In this document: one piece after another, positions 1-12,296 of the stretch
Layout: every line of letters begins with the position of its first letter
Numbering within the stretch: position 1 is the stretch's first letter
Position numbers and translations under genes: made by a program
DNA from: Prorocentrum cordatum
Taxonomy: Eukaryota > Sar > Dinophyceae > Prorocentrales > Prorocentraceae
DNA length: 64,000 nt
NCBI GenBank assembly: GCA_963575745.1
Contig: CAUYUJ010005002.1
Span: 885,979-949,978, forward strand
Direction of reading: 5' to 3'
The notes under the pieces: model-generated
What the model saw: only the letters and a program-made list of their open reading frames with translations
Database searches by the model: none
What the model was told of the DNA's origin: nothing

Positions 1-670
1 CCTCACCTTGCTGCGCCGATGTGAGACCGCCAGTGGCGCCCCAGCCAAGGGTAAAGCACAAGGAAGTATCGAGCGACAAGATTGCCTTGGTGGGGATGGG
101 GGCTGTCGGCGGCGAGGCAAGGACCTGGCCCTGAATAGAAAGAGAGGGAAGCCTCGAGCAGGGCCGCTGTTGTTGCTAGGAGCGGCGCCAATGCTGAAGA
201 GAATCGGGCGCTAGTCCAGCGTGAAACAAAACGAATTCTCGAGCGGGGACAAGGGTTTTGTTGGAACGGTGGCATTCGGCGGCGAGTAAGAACGGAGGAA
301 GCCTCGAGCGGGAGCCGTGGATTTGTCGGGTCGGGGGCTGTCGGCGACGAGGAACAGCACCGTCCCGAGGAAAAAGAGAGGAAGCCTCGAGCGGGAGCGT
401 TGTTCTTGCTGGGAGCGGTTCTTGCTGGGAGCGGCGCCAATGCTGAAGAGAGTAGGGCGCGAGTCCAGCGTAAAACGGGAGGAAGTCTCGGGCGGGAGCG
501 CTGGTTTTGTCGGGACGGGGGCTGTCGGCGGCGAGCAAGAGCACCGCCTTGAGTAAAAAAGGGAGAACGTCTCGAGCGGGAGCGTTGTTGTTGCTGGGGG
601 GCGGCGCCGATGAGAGAAAGAGTAGCGCGCCTGTCCAAGGTAAAATTGGAGGAAGTCTCGAACGGGAGCG
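1..670. repeat. Degenerate ~82-bp minisatellite
   Basis: Roughly eight units each carry a core close to GAGGAAGTCTC followed by GAGCGGGAGCG. Cores start near 62, 144, 226, 294, 376, 478, 560 and 649, so spacing is mostly about 82 bp. Between cores lie recurring segments such as GGCGCCAATGCTGAAGAG and GGGGCTGTCGGCGGCGAG. Open frames on both strands through this block are by-products of the repeat and have no protein-like character. The same core recurs singly at other places in the window. Confidence 0.8.
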
Positions 671-725
671 TTGTTGTTGTTGTTGCTGCTGCTGCTGCTG
701 TTTTTGTTGTTGTTGTTGTTGTTGC

Positions 726-774
<49 letters not shown>
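670..774. repeat. (TTG)n microsatellite
   Basis: About 105 bp of TTG with a few CTG and TTT interruptions. It closes the 82-bp minisatellite and abuts the first copy of the 775-bp duplication. Shorter TTG runs at 1533-1553 and 2304-2356 follow each copy of that duplication, so TTG is part of the duplicated unit boundary. Confidence 0.95.
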
Positions 775-2302
775 GAACATTATTACTTCTAAAGAATAAT
801 TATTGTTGGGGCCCCTGGTGCACGACCCCCCCGCCGCGCCTAGGCCGCAGCCTCATTTTCATCATTTTCGTGAGGAAGTCTCAGGCAAAACGGGTTGGTC
901 CGGATCCGGTTGTGTTGTTACGATCGGTTTTCCCTTGCAAAAAATAAGCTAAAGTGGACATTTCTTGTTCTAACATAACCAAACTTCAAGAATCCCTTGC
1001 AAAAAATAAGGTAAAGTGGACATTCGCGCGCGCAAGACGAAATCCTTCCAAAACCTTAGTTTTCGTAGCGATTTTAACATAAAAACATCAAAAAAACAAT
1101 GGTTTTTCAAAAAAAAATGTCAAAATTTCATCCCGCGCGCTCTTGCGGATTCGTAGGAAACCCAACACTTTTTAATTTCTGTCAAACGGGCTTTTGCGAG
1201 CAACTTTTTCGAACTTCTGCAACAACGGTTGCGCACCTGCCAGGGCCATCATCCCTGTCAAATAATACCATGCGGGACACATTCGTTTTTTCTTCGCGCG
1301 CGCACGCCGTCGTCGTCGGCCGCGGGGCCCTGAATAGTAGCCACGGTCGTCCGCATGCCACGAAGTGAAGTGTCCGAACGTCATAGGGCGGGAAGCTGGG
1401 TGTGGGTGGTGGCGAAGAGTCGTTTGGAAATTTGGTAGAGCTTGAACCGGCCCCCCCACAAAGTGGGGGTATTGCCCGCCTCCTATGAAAACCCTGGCAC
1501 TGGTGAGAACGGTGTGTCCCCACGTGCTAGTAATTGTTGTTGTTGTTGTTGTTGAACATTATTTCTTCTAAAGAATAATTATTGTTGGGACCCCTGGTGC
1601 ACGACCCCCCCGCCGCGCCTAGGCCGCAGCCACATTTTCATCATTTTCGTGAGGAAGCCTCAGGCAAAACGATGTGGTCCAGATCCGGTTGTTTTGTTGT
1701 CCCCCGCTTTCCCTTGCAAAAAACACTATAAAATGAAATTTCTTGTTCTAACATATCCAAACTTCAAGAATCCCTTGCAAAAAATAAGGTAAAGTGGACA
1801 TTCGCGCGCGCAAGACGAAATCCTTCCAAAACCTTAGTTTTCGTAGCGATTTTAACATAAAAACATAAAAAAAAAAAAAACCAATGGTTTTTCGTCATCC
1901 CGCGCGCTCTTGCGGATTCGTAGGAAACCCAACACTTTTTAAACATTTCTGTCAAACGGGCTTTTGCGAGCAACTTTTTCGAACTTCTGCAACAACGGTT
2001 GCGCACCTGCCAGGGCCATCATCCCTGTCAAATAATACCATGCGGGACACATTCGTTTTTTCTTCGCGCGCGCACGCCGTCGTCGTCGGCCGCGGGGCCC
2101 TGAATAGTAGCCACGGTCGTCCGCATGCCACGAAGTGAAGTGTCCGAACGTCATAGGGCGGGAAGCTGGGTGTGGGTGGTGGCGAAGAGTCGTTTGGAAA
2201 TTTGGTAGAGCTTGAACCGGCCCCCCCACAAAGTGGGGGTATTGCCCGCCTCCTATGAAAACCCTGGCACTGGTGAGAACGGAGTGTCCCCACGTGCTAG
2301 TA

Positions 2303-2304
<2 letters not shown>
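775..2304. repeat. Tandem direct duplication of a ~775-bp unit
   Basis: Copy 1 runs about 775-1533 and copy 2 about 1554-2304. They are nearly identical over long stretches, with small indels: for example the second copy loses part of an A-rich run near 1870-1890. Each ends with a TTG run. Inside copy 1 a shorter sub-repeat (CTTGCAAAAAATAAG then TAAAGTGGACATT) occurs at 933 and 994. The parallel open frames in the two copies are duplicated by the repeat and do not resemble any protein I know. Confidence 0.9.
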
Positions 2305-2356
<52 letters not shown>

Positions 2357-4190
2357 GGGCCGGTTTTGGCGGTCCACCAATTAGCTTGAGGGCGAGCCTG
2401 ATTTTCAATGAAAATGCAGTCGGCGCCTCAGCGAGAGCACCAGGGCGCCTGTAAGGGGTCCAACAATAATCATTGTTGAATAATTAGCATTCAACAGCAA
2501 CAACAGCAGCAACGCAACAAGCAGAATTCTCACCGCGAATTTCTTATTCAGCCACGGCACCTAGGGACAATGAATGACCGTGCGGCCCCCTCACTCTGAT
2601 ATTCCTTACCTGTCACGTGTAATTGGTACAGCCCCTAAAGCAGGGGAAGAGAGGACGGATGGCAGGGGGAGGGAGCAGGATGAAGCACGGGAGAGATTAG
2701 CAGGAGGGGTGCTAGGAGCAGAAAACACGTGGCAGAACCAGACGGGCTGATCGGGCCGGTAGAGCCTGACCGGCGGTTCGGAGGCGGGCCCAAGCGGCCA
2801 GGTCGAGCAGGCGGTTTGCTGAAGCGTGGGTATTGCATGAATCGCGCGCAGTGCTCGATCGAAAGCGCGATTCGCAAGTACATCGATATAGAAGCAAGAG
2901 CAAGAGCGCGATTCCTGAGTGTTGAGGGCGCTGCGTTTGAATCAATTGCAAGGAACCCCCCCGCAGGAGCGCGATTCCTGCATACATTTCAGGAACTCCC
3001 GCGCGGGAGCGCGCTTTTGGCATACATTGTGAGGAAGTATCAGGCGGGAACCGCTGTTATTGTACACCTGGGGCCAAACACACAGTTTGGTGACACCAGA
3101 TTCACTTTGCTAAGAAAACAGGATGCGAGCCCCAAGAGGGGCACTTCAATGGAACAAGAATACAATGGTCACTTGAGGGGGAATCAGTAATAGTTGTCTT
3201 CCAGAATTCGGATTTCAACGCAACAACAGACCAACAACAATCCGCACCGCGGAACCTCGCTTCAGCCACACGCCCAGGGATATTGAATGACCGTTCGGCC
3301 CCCTCACTCCGATAACATCGTTCTTCACCACGTAGCGCACGGTGGGACGCCACATATCAGCAATCACATTGTCCGATCGGGCTCGAAGTTTGTGCTTTGC
3401 GCCGCAAATTGGTTGTTCTAGCATCAGCTTAGGACCCCGCTGTGAAATGGGAGCGGGTTGGAGAGGTTTGGGGAGGGTATGCAGCCCACGGCGCCCTCGT
3501 CCCACGACTATCAATGCGCCCTTTATGTGTTGGCTGGGGGGGGGTGCGTTGCATTTTTAGTTGTGCGGTGCAATTCTCGTGCGTTGTAGGCTGGCTGTTT
3601 TAGTTCGAGTTGATGGTTCCGCGCGTTTGATGGCAGTCGCGAGGGTCGGGGGCAAGGAGGGTGAGAAGCCCATTGCGCCCTCGTCCCCGACCAGAAACAA
3701 TTGCGTGTGCGTGCAGTTTGTTTTATGCATTGCTGTTTGTTGCGTAGCGGCGTAGCAGTCGTCTTACGCGTTGCAGTTTCTGTTGCTCTGCAGCTTGGTT
3801 GGTCGAGCTTAAGCTTAGGATTCCGCGTGCGAGACAGGAAAATTACTGTTTTCTGTTGCAGTGCATTGTCTTCCGTGTTGCAGTTTTGTTTGCGATGCAG
3901 TTTGGCTCTTGAACATAGGATTCCTGGTGTGAGGCGGGAGTGGTCTGGTCAGGTTCAAGGAGGATTCGAAGCCCACGGGGCCCTCGACCCGACCAGGAAA
4001 CGCTCCCTTTCCGTTTCAGTTTTTGTTGTGTGGTTGTGCACCGCACGGCGGGGCGCGCAAGTATTAGCACCATTCCGCCTACTGCGTTTCAGACTCTTGA
4101 AATATAGTATAGCCCGCCGCTGTCGGAAACAGCGGAGTGCAGCCTGATTCTCGACGAGCAGAGGCATTTGCGGCCACTTATGCACGCTCC
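2357..4190. other. No recognisable gene; scattered GCGCGATTC motifs
   Basis: I see no supported gene. Between 2840 and 3060 the string GAGCGCGATTC recurs at irregular 40-60 bp intervals, and near 3028 a single copy of the GAGGAAGT core from the window's start appears with a GGCGGGAACC tail. The remaining sequence is of mixed composition with no long coding-like frame. Confidence 0.5.
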
Positions 4191-4194
4191 GTCT

Positions 4195-4455
4195 GGTTGG
4201 TCAGGTTGGTTCAATCGCTCTGCTGATTCGCCCGGTCTCGTTGGTCAGCTGGGTTTCGTTGGTTTGGTCTGTCTGTTTGGTTTGGTTGGTCTGCCCAGTC
4301 TGGTCGATTAGATGGATGGCATGTTTGGTCTCCCAGTTGGTCGGCTTGGTTGGTTCTGTTTGGTGTTGGTTGAGTTGCAAGTTTGGTGTGCTGGCTCGTC
4401 TGCTTGGCTTGGTTGTGCTGTACGGTCTTGTTGGTCTGTTTCGTCTTGGTCGGAG
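4195..4455. repeat. GT-rich degenerate TTGGT/TCTG repeat
   Basis: About 260 bp dominated by TTGGT and GGTCTGT words, with strong strand asymmetry (G and T on the plus strand). No clear unit length is kept. Frames through it encode low-complexity strings and are not genes. Confidence 0.7.
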
Positions 4456-4633
4456 GTTAGGGCAGTGAGACCAAAATGAAACGCGAGGTGCCCCAACCGG
4501 GAAAACGTTTCGTTTCGCGCGCGACGTGTATGCGGGCGACGCTGCGCGAGTTCCTGCCCTAGTGGGGGTCAAGTCAGACCAACATGAGCCCCCCTCCCCA
4601 ACGACCCGTGTCCGGGCCGTGGGTTCCAGTTGC

Positions 4634-4722
4634 CTCGATGGTTGTCCCGATAAGTCCCGATGGTTGTCCCGTTGGTTTTCCCGATGATTGTCCAGATGGC
4701 TGCCCCGATGGGTGTCCCGGCC
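4634..4722. repeat. Short 12-bp repeat (CCCGATGGTTGT type)
   Basis: Seven or so degenerate 12-bp units of the form CCCGATGGTTGT. In one plus-strand frame they read as a run of Cys-Pro-Asp-Gly, but the frame has no other support and I treat it as a minisatellite. Confidence 0.65.
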
Positions 4723-4794
4723 GTTCTACCGTCGTCGGCGTTGCCATGATACCGTGCCCGCCCAAGTCGCCGACTCGCACTAAAGTGCCCGCTG

Positions 4795-4955
4795 GAAAGT
4801 GCCCAGCGGTCAGCGCCACCGCGGGCGCGTTGCTCCCGCCAAAGTAGCTGGCCGCTTTGCGCGCGAGCATGCGCGCTAGCGCGGCCGCGGCGATGCGCCA
4901 GCCAGCGCCGAGCAGTCATTGCAATTGCCGCCGCATGTTGTTTCGCAAGCCCACT
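4795..4955 (+). repeat. Dispersed repeat, copy 1 (second copy at 14505)
   Basis: Around 150 bp match 14505-14662 in the same orientation. Shared blocks include CAGCGCCACCGCGG, GCGCGCTAGCGCGGCCG and CGCCAGCCAGCGCCGAGCAG, in the same order and with similar spacing. Weaker resemblance extends upstream to about 4730 and 14430. It has no coding signature. Confidence 0.8.
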
Positions 4956-5945
4956 TGCGCGTGGATGGGTGGAATGATTGCGCGAGCAGTGGAGGTGACA
5001 TTTTCACGCTCGGCACGGTGAAGTTCACCACGTAGATTGCACCACGTAGCATGCACACCCAAAGGTCAATGACTCACCTCTCGGGTTCCAGGCTGGCAAA
5101 CAATTTTTCTTGATGGTGTACTACGCGTGTTTGCGCAACCGCTTGCCGGAATCAAGCAGAGGGATGAGGACGGGCCTGCCGTGCAAATTTGTACGATCCG
5201 TTCGGCGCGGCCGGTGTTCTCATTTCTCTTTTTTGCATGTATCGGCCGGTCAATTTGAAGCGCTGGCGCCCCGAAGACGCGCTTGTATGAAGCATGGCTG
5301 TGATGTGCTCAACGGGACGACAGAGAAAACGGTTGCTTCAATCATGGGTACGTACACGACCCGCACGAGCGGGCAACGTGTTTGTGCATGCCACTTGGAG
5401 GTTGGATGCACGTGGGCCGCGCTGGTGAAAACCGCTTGTGTGTGTTGTGTGTGTGTGTGCGTGTGTGCGTGTTGGAGGGGGGTAGCCGGGCTTCCTTTTT
5501 CTTCCCCCGCGCACCGCGGCCCGTTTGCATCTAGCGCGCCCCACTGATGCCCAATCGCTGGAGCAGTAACCTTTGCCCAGCCGCCGACGCAAAAAGTGTG
5601 GAGGGGTGGGGCACGCCCGCGCATGAGTGGTTTCGCCTTCGCCGCGTGTCGCTTCGGTGGAGGGTGGCGGAAGTGAGACGGCGGCGGCTCCGCCAACGAA
5701 CGGCCGGCGCACGGCCAGCGGTACGTGGCGGAAGTAACAGTGAGATGTCGGCGTTTGGGCCCAGGGTTTCCAGAATCGGCCAGGTATTCGACCAAGCCAG
5801 TCATCGTGGTCAGCTTCGGGGCGGAGATCATTCCGTATCCAGTCGGTTGGCGCCTGGCCGAGGGGCGTCCAGTTGGCGTGCCTACAGAAGCACGCGGCTT
5901 GCAACCAGACCGAACGGCATGTGCCAGAGCAGGGGGAGCGCGGAG
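4956..5945. other. No recognisable gene
   Basis: The stretch contains a short TG run near 5440-5475 and several overlapping open frames in GC-rich sequence on both strands. None has a recognisable motif, and the longest minus-strand frame depends on reading the adjacent GGA/ATG arrays as poly-Leu and poly-Ile. Confidence 0.5.
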
Positions 5946-6065
5946 GATGATGATGATGATGATGATGATGAGGAGGAGGAGGAGGAGGAGGAGGAGGAGG
6001 AGGAGGAGGAGGAGGAGGAGGAGGAACAGCAGCAGAAGAGGAGGAGGAGGAGGAGGAGGAGAGGG
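5946..6065. repeat. (ATG)n then (GGA)n microsatellites
   Basis: A short ATG run (about 5946-5972) passes directly into a GGA run interrupted by CAGCAGCAG. Purine-rich sequence continues to about 6470. Poly-Asp/Glu and poly-Leu/Ser frames across it are artefacts. Confidence 0.95.
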
Positions 6066-6462
6066 AAGAGGAGGAGCCCGAGGACGTGGAGGCACCAGCA
6101 TATCAGAGAGGATGGGCTTGGCCACCATCCCGCTGCCCTTCCCGCAAAACGCGTTGTGGAACTACGATCCTGCCACCTGCCCCCGCAGGAGTTTAACGAA
6201 AGGACGCGCTTACGGCATTTGCAGGGTTTCCCTTGTCGCCACTTGGGTAAGACACGGAGGAGGGAGTCGGTACTGAGGAAAGGAGAGAGGATATGAGGGA
6301 GGAGGAGGAGGGGGTACGTAGGGGAGAGCATGGAGGGAGGATCAAGGGAGGAAGGGGTAGAAAGGGAAGAAGGATGATAGAGAGAGAGAGAGAACGATGG
6401 AGAAGGAGAGAGAAAACATGAAGGTTGGAGGTCAGCAAGGAGGGAGGGAAGGAAGATTTTTA

Positions 6463-6570
6463 GATTGCGCATCTGATTCGCCTGGTGACGGTCAGAGAAG
6501 AGCGGCGCTGCAGCTAGCAGACTTAAAAGGCTGCACGGGCACCAAGTGAACAAGTACAGTACAGTACCTC
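6463..6570 (+). repeat. Dispersed repeat, copy A (second copy at 29287)
   Basis: It matches 29287-29410 in the same orientation. Shared blocks are a GATTGC start, GGCGCTGCAGCTAGCAGA, a variable TTAAAAG/TTATAAAAG stretch, and CTGCACGGGCACCAAGT. Weaker resemblance continues downstream in both places, including GGCGCTCGCTGCTAC with CTGCCGCGCCGC at about 7428 and 29867. This suggests the remains of one longer element in both locations. Confidence 0.75.
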
Positions 6571-7990
6571 CAACCCATCACCCATGAAATGCACAAACCC
6601 ACCCAGTCCCATAGTATTAGCTGCGCAGCGACTGGATGCGAGGCAGCAATGCGGCACTGGCAAGGCGCGGCCACCGTCGACTGGAGGCATTTGGCACAGA
6701 CAGCTCCTGTGTCCGTACTAAAACTCGAATCTCGCACCGAAGGCAAGGTACATCTCAGCACACAGTTCGGGCTAAACGCCGAGTGCAAGTCCCACCTCCC
6801 AAACCTTAAACAACCCACCAACCTCCACTAGTCATTAAACGCCAGCATGGCTGACTTTTCAACCGTGGTCAGGAGAGAGCGTACAGAACAACAGAGGGGC
6901 GGTCCTGCCACGGTGTTCCCAACTTTCCCTGTCCGCCAGGGCTCGATTCTCTCTGATCACAGCGTTGGAGAGGGAGGGCAAGATAGGGAGAGAGGGCGGC
7001 TGCGTCTGACTCGCTGCAGTCTCTTCCCTGGAAGGAAACATGCCGAGCTGCGCTGCCCATTCGATCCGTCCGACTGGGTCTCGTCTGCCAACGGACCTAG
7101 TGGCACCACTGCCAACTGTCTGAGCTGAAGAGGACTGCACTCTCATCCCTCCTGACGACTCCAAACCTTATCTGCAAGGCAACAGCAAGAAAGGCTGGCG
7201 GCAGGCGAGGGCTGCGGCGTGCAGCCGCATGAGCACCTGGCTGGCGGCCGCGCGGACTGACGGACACTCGGGGGTTCGGTGCCACACGCAACGGGTGTGT
7301 GGTTAGCGACGGTCTACGCTCACCGAGCCCCCTGCCGCTGCCCCCCACGGGCCAAGGGTTGAAGCTTGACATTCGGTCGGTGACAGAAGCAAGAGAGGAG
7401 GAGGCACTCACGGAGGGGAGAGGCGAGGAGGCGCTCGCTGCTACACTGCCGCGCCGCTCGCTGGCGCCGGGGGGCGGGGGCGGCGGGGCGGGCGTGCGGC
7501 GGCGGGGCGGCGGGGCACGCGCGCGCGCCCTGCTCTCTGCTCTCCCCCTCGTCCGCTGCAGCCCCCTAAACCTCATCCTCCACTCCTCCAGGGCGGCACG
7601 AGCCACAGCTGCGGCCTCGCCAGCAACTCAAGCCTGTCTGGCTCTCAGGACACTAGACCGAAGCCTGTCACATCTCACGCCAAGACAGAGCGATGACCGA
7701 CTGACCCATGGGCATACTCCTCTTCCAGAGGGCGCAGGGAAGGAAGAAGGGAGGGAGGAGAGAGAGTGGAGAGTGGAGGATGGATGCGCTGCAGGGTGGG
7801 CGGGGGAAGGGAAGGAAAGGGAGAGGAAGAGGAGGAGGAAGAGGATGAGGAGGAGGAATGATAAGAAGAGGAGTAAGAGGAGGAGAGGGGAGTAATGAGT
7901 AGGGCAAGAGTCATCTCAGGATGCATACACGATGCTTCAATACACCCTCCAATGAACCCTGAGTGTTCATTGTGAGCCAACTCAACCAAG
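6571..7990. other. Non-coding; possible leader of the following retrotransposon
   Basis: I see no protein-coding signature. Part of it resembles sequence after 29410, as noted for the dispersed repeat at 6463. A GGA-rich run fills about 7820-7895. The recognisable endonuclease coding of the retrotransposon begins shortly after 8030, so some of this may be its 5' leader, but no start is visible. Confidence 0.4.
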
Positions 7991-8029
7991 ACACCATCGC
8001 GACCGTCATGCCACAGCCCAAGACAGCAC

Positions 8030-11000
8030 GTGGTCACTAAGGGTACTTCACAAAATGCACGTTCTCTCAACGATGGCCGCATTGACGAGGTGATCATCGA
8101 GATGGGCACAAAACATGGGTGTTTCATACTATTCAACGAAACCTGGAGGACAGCAGCCTCAGAGATGTGGGAGACTACCGAAGGCCATATTCTCGCCAGA
8201 TCTGGTCATGAGCAGCCTTCTCACGGGGTTGGCGTATTGGTGCGCAAGTGATGGAGCAATCACATCGAACAGGTCCAAGGTGTTAGCGCTAGACTCTCAG
8301 CGCTCCACATACGGCGTGGTTCATTCAAGCTATTGTTAGTCACAGCGTATTCCCCAAACAGGATACAGTGACCAACGCGTGGAGCAACTGTACACTCTGA
8401 TTTCTGCATTGCACGCCGAAGCTCGCGAACACAAACATCATGTCATCGCGGCTGGAGACTTTGATGCGCAAGCTGGACGCCTGGATGCAGTCGGAGCCAT
8501 GCGTCACGACGACGACTCCGACGACGACGACCCTGGGACTGACGTCCGGCACATCACAAATCACGCGTATGCGAAGTGTGATTCGAGAGGGGTTTGGGGA
8601 CGTGCGTGGGCATCTCAATAATGCCATGTTATTACGAACGCTCTTTTCCGCAAGCCAGTGGGGAAGCAAGTCGCGTACACTCACATAATGGTTCCGAGAA
8701 GCAATTCGACTACATCTTGGCGTCCAGGCGCTTATTTCGGCAATGCCGCAACGTGGAGGCGAATAACGCAGTGGACTTAGGTTCAGATCACAAGGCTTTG
8801 GTCGCGCACTTCTGCTTCCATCGACGCGTCTCCACCGACCGGCAGACGCACGACGAGCAGCACCAGCCCACGCACAAATCGCGAAACACGACCACCCGCA
8901 GCTGGGCCAACGTCAACATGGAGGCGTATCACACAACGGCCAAAAGAGGTTATCTCTGCAGCAGACCTACCCCGAGCGCCAGAAGAGCTCGGCAACCAGA
9001 TCAAGACATCCATGTTGGAAGCAACAACAAAAAAATTGTGGAGCCCGCGCAATTGAGACCGCAACTCTCGACCAATATGCGCCTCCAAGCGCTGATCCAG
9101 CAGCGGCACAACATCCCGAATGACAACACACAGTCCCGACGCTGCGTCAGCAAGCAAACCCGACAAGAGCTACGACGGCAAAAACGAGCAACACGACGTG
9201 CGCAGATCAGCACCATATTCGAGGACTGCCGTGGACCCCAGCGCATTACGACAAGTCAGGGCGAAATCGTGCACTTATCACGGAAATGCGCGGCAAGGAC
9301 GACACGAAACACACCAGCAGAGACTAAATTGCGAACGGTGTCGCATATGTCTACGAGCAGTTGTATCACGCCACGCGGCAATCTTCAGCACCTGAGCCTT
9401 CTGACGACACGGTGCCGCATGTTACAGTTCACGGGCTCAACAACAAGGGACTGTCCAACCTCAGACGGGGAAAAGCGCCCAAAACGATTGGCATCAGAGC
9501 CGACATGTTGAAGCACGCCCCCATGGAACTCAAACGAGCCGCACCCCAATTATTCAACACTGTCATAGAAGCTGATGCGCCTACTCCGCAGAGCTGGCAA
9601 CAGACAGTCGCCACAGTAATCCCGAAAGCTGGCGACCTCACGCAACCCCAGAACACCATAGCAACTTGCACCATACACCTGCTCTATACACTTTTCAGCA
9701 AGCTTCTTTACAATAGACTGCAGCCGCTTCTGGACAATCAGCAGCCCCGAGGCCAAGCTGGATTCCGCCCGGGACGTTCGACGCAAGATCACATTTTCAT
9801 GTTCTACATGTTTCGCAAGAGAGCGCGGGAATGGAATCAACCACGTTGGGTAGCAACGCTGGACTTTAAGAAGGCCTTCGACGCGGTTGGGCACGAGAGC
9901 CTCTGGACCGCACTCAAGAGCCAAGGTGGCGTATTAGGCTACATGCACCAACTCTGGAAGATTTTTTCTGACCAAACGGCCACTGTGCGGACAGACGCGA
10001 CCAGCCGCCCATTCAAACTGCAGAAGGGGCCCGAAGCGGGGCGATCCCCTCCGCTCACTACTTTTCAATGCACTTCTTGAACACATCATGCGCCCACTTG
10101 CCGCCACATGGCAGAAGCGCAACCAAGGCGTCTAACTCGGCGTCGCGAACGACTGCTCTCCTCTCACACCAACCTGCGCTTGGCCGACGACGTCCTCCTG
10201 ACAAGCCGCACCTTAATGCGTTTGACGACAATGCTTGAACAAGTGGCCACAGCTGCACAACAACGCGGTCCCCACATCAATCCAGACGAAGCTTCTGACG
10301 AATTTGATTGAGAGGACTGGAAGTGCACGGCAGCACAGGGTGAACAGCAACAGCATGGATATCGCGATTATACCTCACAGAGGGTCAGTCAAGTACGCGG
10401 GGCACCATATCAGCTTCCCCCACGCCATGCACACCGAAGTGCAGCACCAGATCAAGGCAGGTTGGGCAGCCTTCACTGCTCATATACAAGAACTCACAGC
10501 GAAGCACTACCCCTTGAAGCACAGGCTCCGGCTCTTCGAAGGCATTGTCACACCGACGGTATTATACGGGGCGGCCGTTTGGACTCTGACCGAGCCTTTA
10601 CGACAACAGTCACGATGCACCCAACGACGCATGTTACGACTGATGGTCGGCTCTCCGCGACGACGCAGCGCCGCCAACGCGAGACCGGCACCCAGCGCGA
10701 CCAACCAACACACGACGCAAACGACGACTGAACCGCAATCCCACCAAGACGACACGCACGGAGAAGCCAAACGCAATCGCCCGCCAGCTACCCACCCAAA
10801 CGCGGATACTAGCACGGCAAACATCCTCACCACCGACAGCGACAAGGACGTCGCACCAGAGAGCATTGGTTTGAAATCACGGGTCGAATGCATCAAACGC
10901 ACGTCAAGACAAGCAGACAATTGCGTTCACAAGCACAATGTAAGCGATTGGACTATGAGGGAACGGCGAACGGTGTGGACATGTGCCGCGAGAGTGGCTA

Positions 11001-11255
11001 AACAGCCCACTCGAGAATGGTCTCAATGCGTTGTCAACTTGGCACCGAAGCCGCCATGCATCTCAGAAAGGGCACAGAAATCCGGGAGGACAGCAGAAAC
11101 GATGGGGCGATGACGTGCGCGATTTTCTTGTAACCCATGATGCGCAAGAGCGACCCGCCCAGAGCAGCTACGACGTGAACAACACCGATTGGCTCAAACT
11201 GGCGACTGACGAAGCATTTTGGACGAAATTGGAGACGCAATGCGTCATGCGATCC
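8030..11255 (+). pseudogene. Non-LTR retrotransposon ORF (endonuclease-reverse transcriptase), frameshifted
   Basis: A single LINE-type polyprotein is spread over all three plus frames. The endonuclease (EEP fold) begins with ARSLNDGRIDEV and a FNETW motif (about 8050-8150), continues with AAGDFDAQAG (near 8450) and ends with FDYILASR and GSDHKALV (about 8708-8805). The reverse transcriptase shows RRGKAPKTIGIRADMLK, then QAGFRPGRSTQDHIF and LDFKKAFDAV with a catalytic Asp (about 9450-9890). The GDPL block (about 10041) is in another frame, and LADDVLL with the Asp pair (near 10180) returns to the first. The thumb-like tail is in a further frame (KHYPLKHRLRLFEGIVTPTVLYG, in part, near 10500), and a last frame ends with an NNTDWLKLATDEAFW block. 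At least five frameshifts and several stops make it dead. Family assignment is from motif order; the start is not preserved. Confidence 0.88.
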
Positions 11256-11282
11256 ACCCATGGTGCTCCCGCGGAGCCGCAG

Positions 11283-11775
11283 CATCCGACTCTTCACTTC
11301 CACCTCCACCTATTGAATTTCAGCGCCGACCAGTTCAGCTCTCCGACCTCCAACCACTAGCATCCGACTCTCCATGTCCACCTTCACCTATCGACCTCCA
11401 GCGATCACCAGCTCAGCACCCCGACCTCCAACCTCTAGCATCCGACCCTCCATTTCCACTTCCGCCAATCGACCTCCAGCGCCCACCAGCTCAGCATTCC
11501 AATTCCAACCTCTAGCATCCGACTCTCCACATCCCCGCCCACCTTCGACCTCCTCCGTCGAGCAGCTCAGCATTCCTACCTCCAACCTCAAGCATCCGAC
11601 TCCCCACGCCCACCGCAACCAATCGACCTCCACCGTCGAGCAGCTCGGCATTCCGACCTCCAACCTCTAGCATCCGACCCTCCACTTCCACCTCCCACTA
11701 TCGACTTGCAGCGTCTATCAGTTCAGCATTCCGACTTCCAACCTTTAGCGTCCGACTTTCCACTTCCACCACCAC
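11283..11775. repeat. ~77-bp minisatellite, about seven units
   Basis: Units begin with AGCATCCGACTCTCCA-like sequence at about 11285, 11359, 11437, 11514, 11591, 11668 and 11746, then carry CACCTCC, a GACCTCCAGCG block, CAGCTCAGCATTCC and GACCTCCAACCTCT. It starts right after the last recognisable codons of the retrotransposon, so it may be the element's 3' end repeat. Pro/Ser-rich frames through it change frame with unit length and are not genes. Confidence 0.9.
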
Positions 11776-11998
11776 CAACGCCAGACACCCAGAATGCAGA
11801 ACGACTTCAGAAACACCACCAAGCTGCTACCGGTTACAACGAAAGGGCGGGAGCCTGTGGCAAGCAATTCGGCGAGGTACGCATCCCCCTGAGCAGGCGC
11901 CCAGCGCGCGCAGTCTCTCATGCGAGACCGTGGCCTCGCCCGCCTCGCCCTTCGGGGGGCCGGGCGCATGTGCGCGCAGGCGTTCCGTTCCGTTTCCG

Positions 11999-12183
<185 letters not shown>

Positions 12184-12296
12184 TATTATTATGATTATTA
12201 TTATTTTTCCCATTGCGGGAAGCGTCCCCCGTGAATCACGAGCGTTTGGTGGGCTTGCCACTCGGGCGAGGCCCCTTGTGCATCGGCAGCAGTCCA

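Noticed and set aside
5250-6553. Long frames with poly-Leu, poly-Glu and poly-Ser on both strands
   Set aside because: They only arise from reading ATG/GGA microsatellites; the flanks lack protein character.
11283-11775. CRISPR-like array
   Set aside because: Units are contiguous 77-bp minisatellite copies with mutations throughout; there are no constant repeats separated by unique spacers, and the genome is eukaryotic.
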